Part shown: piece by piece, positions 61,548-64,000 of the stretch
Position numbering within the stretch: the first letter of the stretch is position 1
How the letters are laid out: the number at the start of each line of letters is the position of its first letter
Assembly (NCBI GenBank): GCA_046052145.1
Contig: JBJOMW010000001.1
Location: 589,312-653,311, forward strand
DNA: 64,000 bases
Source of the DNA: Falsiroseomonas sp046052145
Lineage (GTDB): Bacteria; Pseudomonadota; Alphaproteobacteria; Acetobacterales; Acetobacteraceae
Reading direction: 5' to 3'
Notes under the pieces: generated by a model
Told to the model about the DNA's origin: nothing
Seen by the model: only the letters and a program-made list of their open reading frames with translations
The model's database searches: none
Program-made: the position numbers and the translations under genes

Positions 61548-62744
61548 ATGCGAAAAGTAAAACTAAAATCAAAAGAAACGAATCTAATAATTGCGACGTT
61601 ATTCTTTATGTTGTGCCAAAATAGTTCTGGCAGAACTCAGACGGTGCTTGGCAGCAGTTTTGACTGTGCTAGGGCGACTGACGCGCTGGCGATGACAGTT
61701 TGCAATGACCAGAATTTGCTCGAAAGAGACCGTAGCCTACTGCAAACTTATTATGTTCTTCGGCATGCTTTGCCTGGGCAGCTCGCGGATTTGAGGCGAG
61801 GCTTCCTGGATTTTCATCGAGATATAATCTCGTCTTGTTCTCTTCCTGGGCGTGGACCTGTTGATGCGGGCCAGCTTCCTGCGGCACGATCATGCATTGG
61901 GGGGCACTATCAGCGCCAGACAATAATATATATGAAAGAGGTAGTTGACACACAAAATGCCGCAGCGGCTGAGGAGGCGCGTCGGCCAAACTTTTCTCAT
62001 AGAAATTTGCAGCAGAGATTAAAAGATTTAGGTTATTTGCCTGAGAATGCGATTATTGATGGAATTTATGGAACAGGCACTCGTTCTGCAATAAGAAATT
62101 TTCAACAAGCCAATAATATAATTATAGATGGTTTTATGTCCGATGCGACGCAGCGTGCTCTAATGAATAATTCTCGACCCTTATCTCAGAGTGCGACCTC
62201 GCCTCCAATTCCTGGAGGGCCAGCAGCATCTGGGGTATCCGCACCTTCTGCAGCCGGTCGCCCCACTAATTCACCTGCCGCGTCGCCCGCTGCAGGAAAT
62301 CAGGCCGCCAGTGGAAGCCTCAGTTTATGGTGGATATTGCTGCTAATACCCGCTGTTTGGGTAATGTTGAGATTGCTGGCGGGAACAAAGAAAATCTCAC
62401 AGTATCAATCTGAATCAATACCCAATGAAAATTCATATGAGCCCTCGCAGCAAAATCGAAACAACAAAATATATGAAATGGGCAAATCATCATATGTAAC
62501 TCAGATATACGAAAAACAATCAAATGAAAAAGAAATATATAACCCATGGAGTAACCGCGAGCGCGATGATCAAGAAATAATCGACAAAAAAGAGCATGAA
62601 AATAATAAATTAAATATAGATAAATATACCGATGTTTCTCGTAGGAAATGCTCATCATGTGGATCTAAGTCTTTTGAAGAAAAAAGAACATCTGCCGGCG
62701 CGGCGTACTTTTCTTGCCAATTCTGTGGCGTTTCGGTGGAATGA
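61548..62744 (+). CDS. LprI/DUF1311-like plus peptidoglycan-binding protein with membrane anchor and C-terminal zinc ribbon
   Basis: 398 residues. A hydrophobic N-terminus (IIATLFFMLCQ) precedes a DUF1311/LprI-like domain (FDCARATDALAMTVC...DRSLLQTYYVLRHALP, with paired cysteines). Next is a PG_binding_1 domain (LQQRLKDLGYL, GIYGTGTRSAIRNFQQAN). A Ser/Pro/Ala-rich linker leads to a membrane segment (LWWILLLIPAVWVMLRLLAG), a long charged Asn/Lys/Glu-rich tail and a CSSCG...CQFCG zinc ribbon at the very end. The gene is strikingly AT-rich, especially its last third, which indicates recent acquisition. The two halves face opposite sides of the membrane if the topology is as drawn. Function unknown; lysozyme inhibition or envelope sensing are possibilities. 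Confidence 0.75.
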   Translation: MRKVKLKSKETNLIIATLFFMLCQNSSGRTQTVLGSSFDCARATDALAMTVCNDQNLLERDRSLLQTYYVLRHALPGQLADLRRGFLDFHRDIISSCSLPGRGPVDAGQLPAARSCIGGHYQRQTIIYMKEVVDTQNAAAAEEARRPNFSHRNLQQRLKDLGYLPENAIIDGIYGTGTRSAIRNFQQANNIIIDGFMSDATQRALMNNSRPLSQSATSPPIPGGPAASGVSAPSAAGRPTNSPAASPAAGNQAASGSLSLWWILLLIPAVWVMLRLLAGTKKISQYQSESIPNENSYEPSQQNRNNKIYEMGKSSYVTQIYEKQSNEKEIYNPWSNRERDDQEIIDKKEHENNKLNIDKYTDVSRRKCSSCGSKSFEEKRTSAGAAYFSCQFCGVSVE

Positions 62745-62911
62745 GGACATTCAAACGTCAGCGATTCAGGCGCCTCCTGGCGCATCAACTTTCGGCCGGC
62801 ATGGGCCTAGACCGGCGCATGCTTGGTGCCGGGCGATGGGATGAACGGGATCGCGCTGCTGGCGGGCGGCCGGCGTGGCGCTGTTGTCGTTGCGCGCTTT
62901 GGCTTCAGGCC

Positions 62912-63857
62912 CTACGCCGGCGCGGCCTTGCCTCTGAGCCAGGCGAGCTGCGGCATGTTATGGGCCAGATTAGCGACGCCTCTCTTCACCGGTGCCAGGA
63001 CGATGCCGATGGCGCTCACTGCCAATGCCATCGGCTCTTTCTATCGGACAACGACGTGTTCGGCGGCCGAGCGCACGCCCGATTTGCGCGCATTGGCCCG
63101 CCGCGTCCGCGCTGCCATAGGCGGTGTCGGCCCAGACATCGCCGTCTGTGTTATCGGCATCGATCACCTCCGCCAGTTTTGCCCCGTCATGGGCGGCGGC
63201 GCGGCTCGCTGTTCAGCCGCGGATCAGGCCGTGCCGGCGATCGATCGCGACATGGTTCTTGTAGCCAAAGGCCGGCACGGCAAGATCGACCTGCGGCGAG
63301 CCATCCTCGCGCGGCTTGGCCTTGGAGAACTTCACCGTCCAGCGCACGCCGCGGTCCTTCTGGCGGAGCTTCGCAGGCTTCTCCGCCCAGCCTTCGGGGA
63401 TCTGCCCGGCCTTGATCGCCGCCCGCTCGGTCTAGGTGTTGCGCTGCTTCGGCGCGGCGACGATGGCCACATCCACGATCTGCCCGCCCATCGCCAGGTA
63501 ACCAGCAGCGCGCAGCGTGGCGTCGAACTGCGCAAACGGCGGCTCCACGGCCCCGGTGCGCTTAAGTGCCTCGCGGAACGCCCAGATCGTGTTGGCGTCC
63601 GGCACTGGGTCGGCCAGCCCGAGGCCGAGGAAGTGCATGAAGGAAAGTCGATCCTTGATCAGGTATTCGTAGCGCTCGTCCGACAGCCCGTGCATGGCCT
63701 GCGGCAGCAGGATCTTGCACATCAGCACATGATCGAAGGCAGGCCGACCGCCCTTCGTGCCGCCGGCGCGCGGCACGGCGCGTTCCAACTCTGGCCGGAA
63801 CAGCGCGAAATCCAACAGCGCGGCGATCCGTTCCAGGTCGTCGCCGTTCGCCGGCAA
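62912..63857 (-). pseudogene. IS5-family transposase, inactivated by stops and frameshift
   Basis: Reading on the minus strand: ELERAVPRAGGTKGGRPAFD, KILLPQAMHGLSDERYEYLI, LGLADPVPDANTIWAFREAL and DVAIVAAPKQRNT, then an in-frame TAG (63432-63434) where a Gln codon is expected. The sequence continues KPREDGSPQVDLAVPAFGYK and NHVAIDRRHGLIRG, followed by TGA (63213-63215) in place of Trp. VIDADNTDGDVWADTAYGSA is intact, then a frameshift near 63100, and the last residues NLAHNMPQLAWLRGKAAPA end at 62912. Homology extends upstream to about 63920 (DWGIFSQHFRGEFTQQLQER). Clearly a dead DDE transposase of the IS5 family. Confidence 0.85.
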
Positions 63858-63937
63858 CTCCCGCAGCCGCTCCTGTAGCTGCTGAGTGAATTCTCCCCGG
63901 AAGTGCTGGCTGAAAATTCCCCAGTCCAGCGCGACTG

Positions 63938-63970
63938 CCCGCGCCCCGGGGGCGAGCCCCCGGGCGCGGG
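63938..63970. repeat. Very GC-rich hairpin next to the IS5 remnant
   Basis: CCCGCGCCCCGGGGGC and GCCCCCGGGCGCGGG can pair over about 15 bp with one bulged C and a 2-4 base loop. It sits just beyond the 5' end of the transposase pseudogene and may be an element boundary or a terminator of a neighbouring gene outside the window. Confidence 0.45.
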
Positions 63971-64000
63971 CGGCGCCGGTGATGCCTCAGGATGCCGCTC

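Overview
The window is very GC-rich and gene-dense and looks like the chromosome of an alphaproteobacterium, most likely Acetobacteraceae (Roseomonas-like). This rests on base composition, the ubiA-rsmE-gshA neighbourhood and the DUF3489-DUF2924-recombinase cassettes. It is an inference; there is no rRNA or other marker to confirm it.

Layout. 1-4147: a tightly overlapping operon with the end of a tungstate-binding protein (TupA), a ModA-like binding protein, a one-domain molbindin (Mop) and a three-gene FecBCD/BtuFCD-type ABC importer. The context suggests molybdate/tungstate uptake rather than iron uptake. 4341-11252: housekeeping genes: gshA and rsmE (minus), ubiA, an EtfB-lysine-methyltransferase-like enzyme, a small secreted protein made of 20-residue repeats, a WD40-cytochrome c fusion, a small membrane protein and a creatininase-family amidohydrolase. 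A tRNA-Gln(TTG) gene follows at 11342-11416.

11407-14330: a mobile cassette abutting the tRNA 3' end (large serine recombinase, DUF2924, DUF3489). A second, closely similar copy in the same orientation lies at 57592-60505. Between the two copies is the dominant feature of the window: an AraC-family regulator divergent from a giant gene (15751-42537, 8928 codons), followed by seven genes in the same direction to 52203. The giant protein is a type I-secreted, BapA-like adhesin. It has a prefix domain with a hydrophobic segment, about 35 Ig-like domains, four complete seven-bladed FG-GAP propellers each followed by RTX calcium-binding repeats, and a C-terminal Ig/lectin-like/EF-hand/RTX region. 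The downstream genes encode a methyltransferase, a family-2-like glycosyltransferase, a TPR plus O-GlcNAc-transferase-like (GT41) enzyme, a TolC-family outer-membrane channel, a type I secretion ABC transporter, an HlyD adaptor and an MFS transporter. My reading is that this operon makes, possibly glycosylates in the cytoplasm, and exports one very large surface adhesin.

52532-57406: a small conserved protein with a NUDIX hydrolase, then a phage packaging remnant on the minus strand (terminase large subunit, DUF5681 protein, ParB-like/DNA methyltransferase fusion, unknown phage-type protein). 60505-63930: an AT-rich foreign segment with a membrane protein and an LprI-like/peptidoglycan-binding/zinc-ribbon protein, lying between oppositely oriented broken IS5-family transposase genes.
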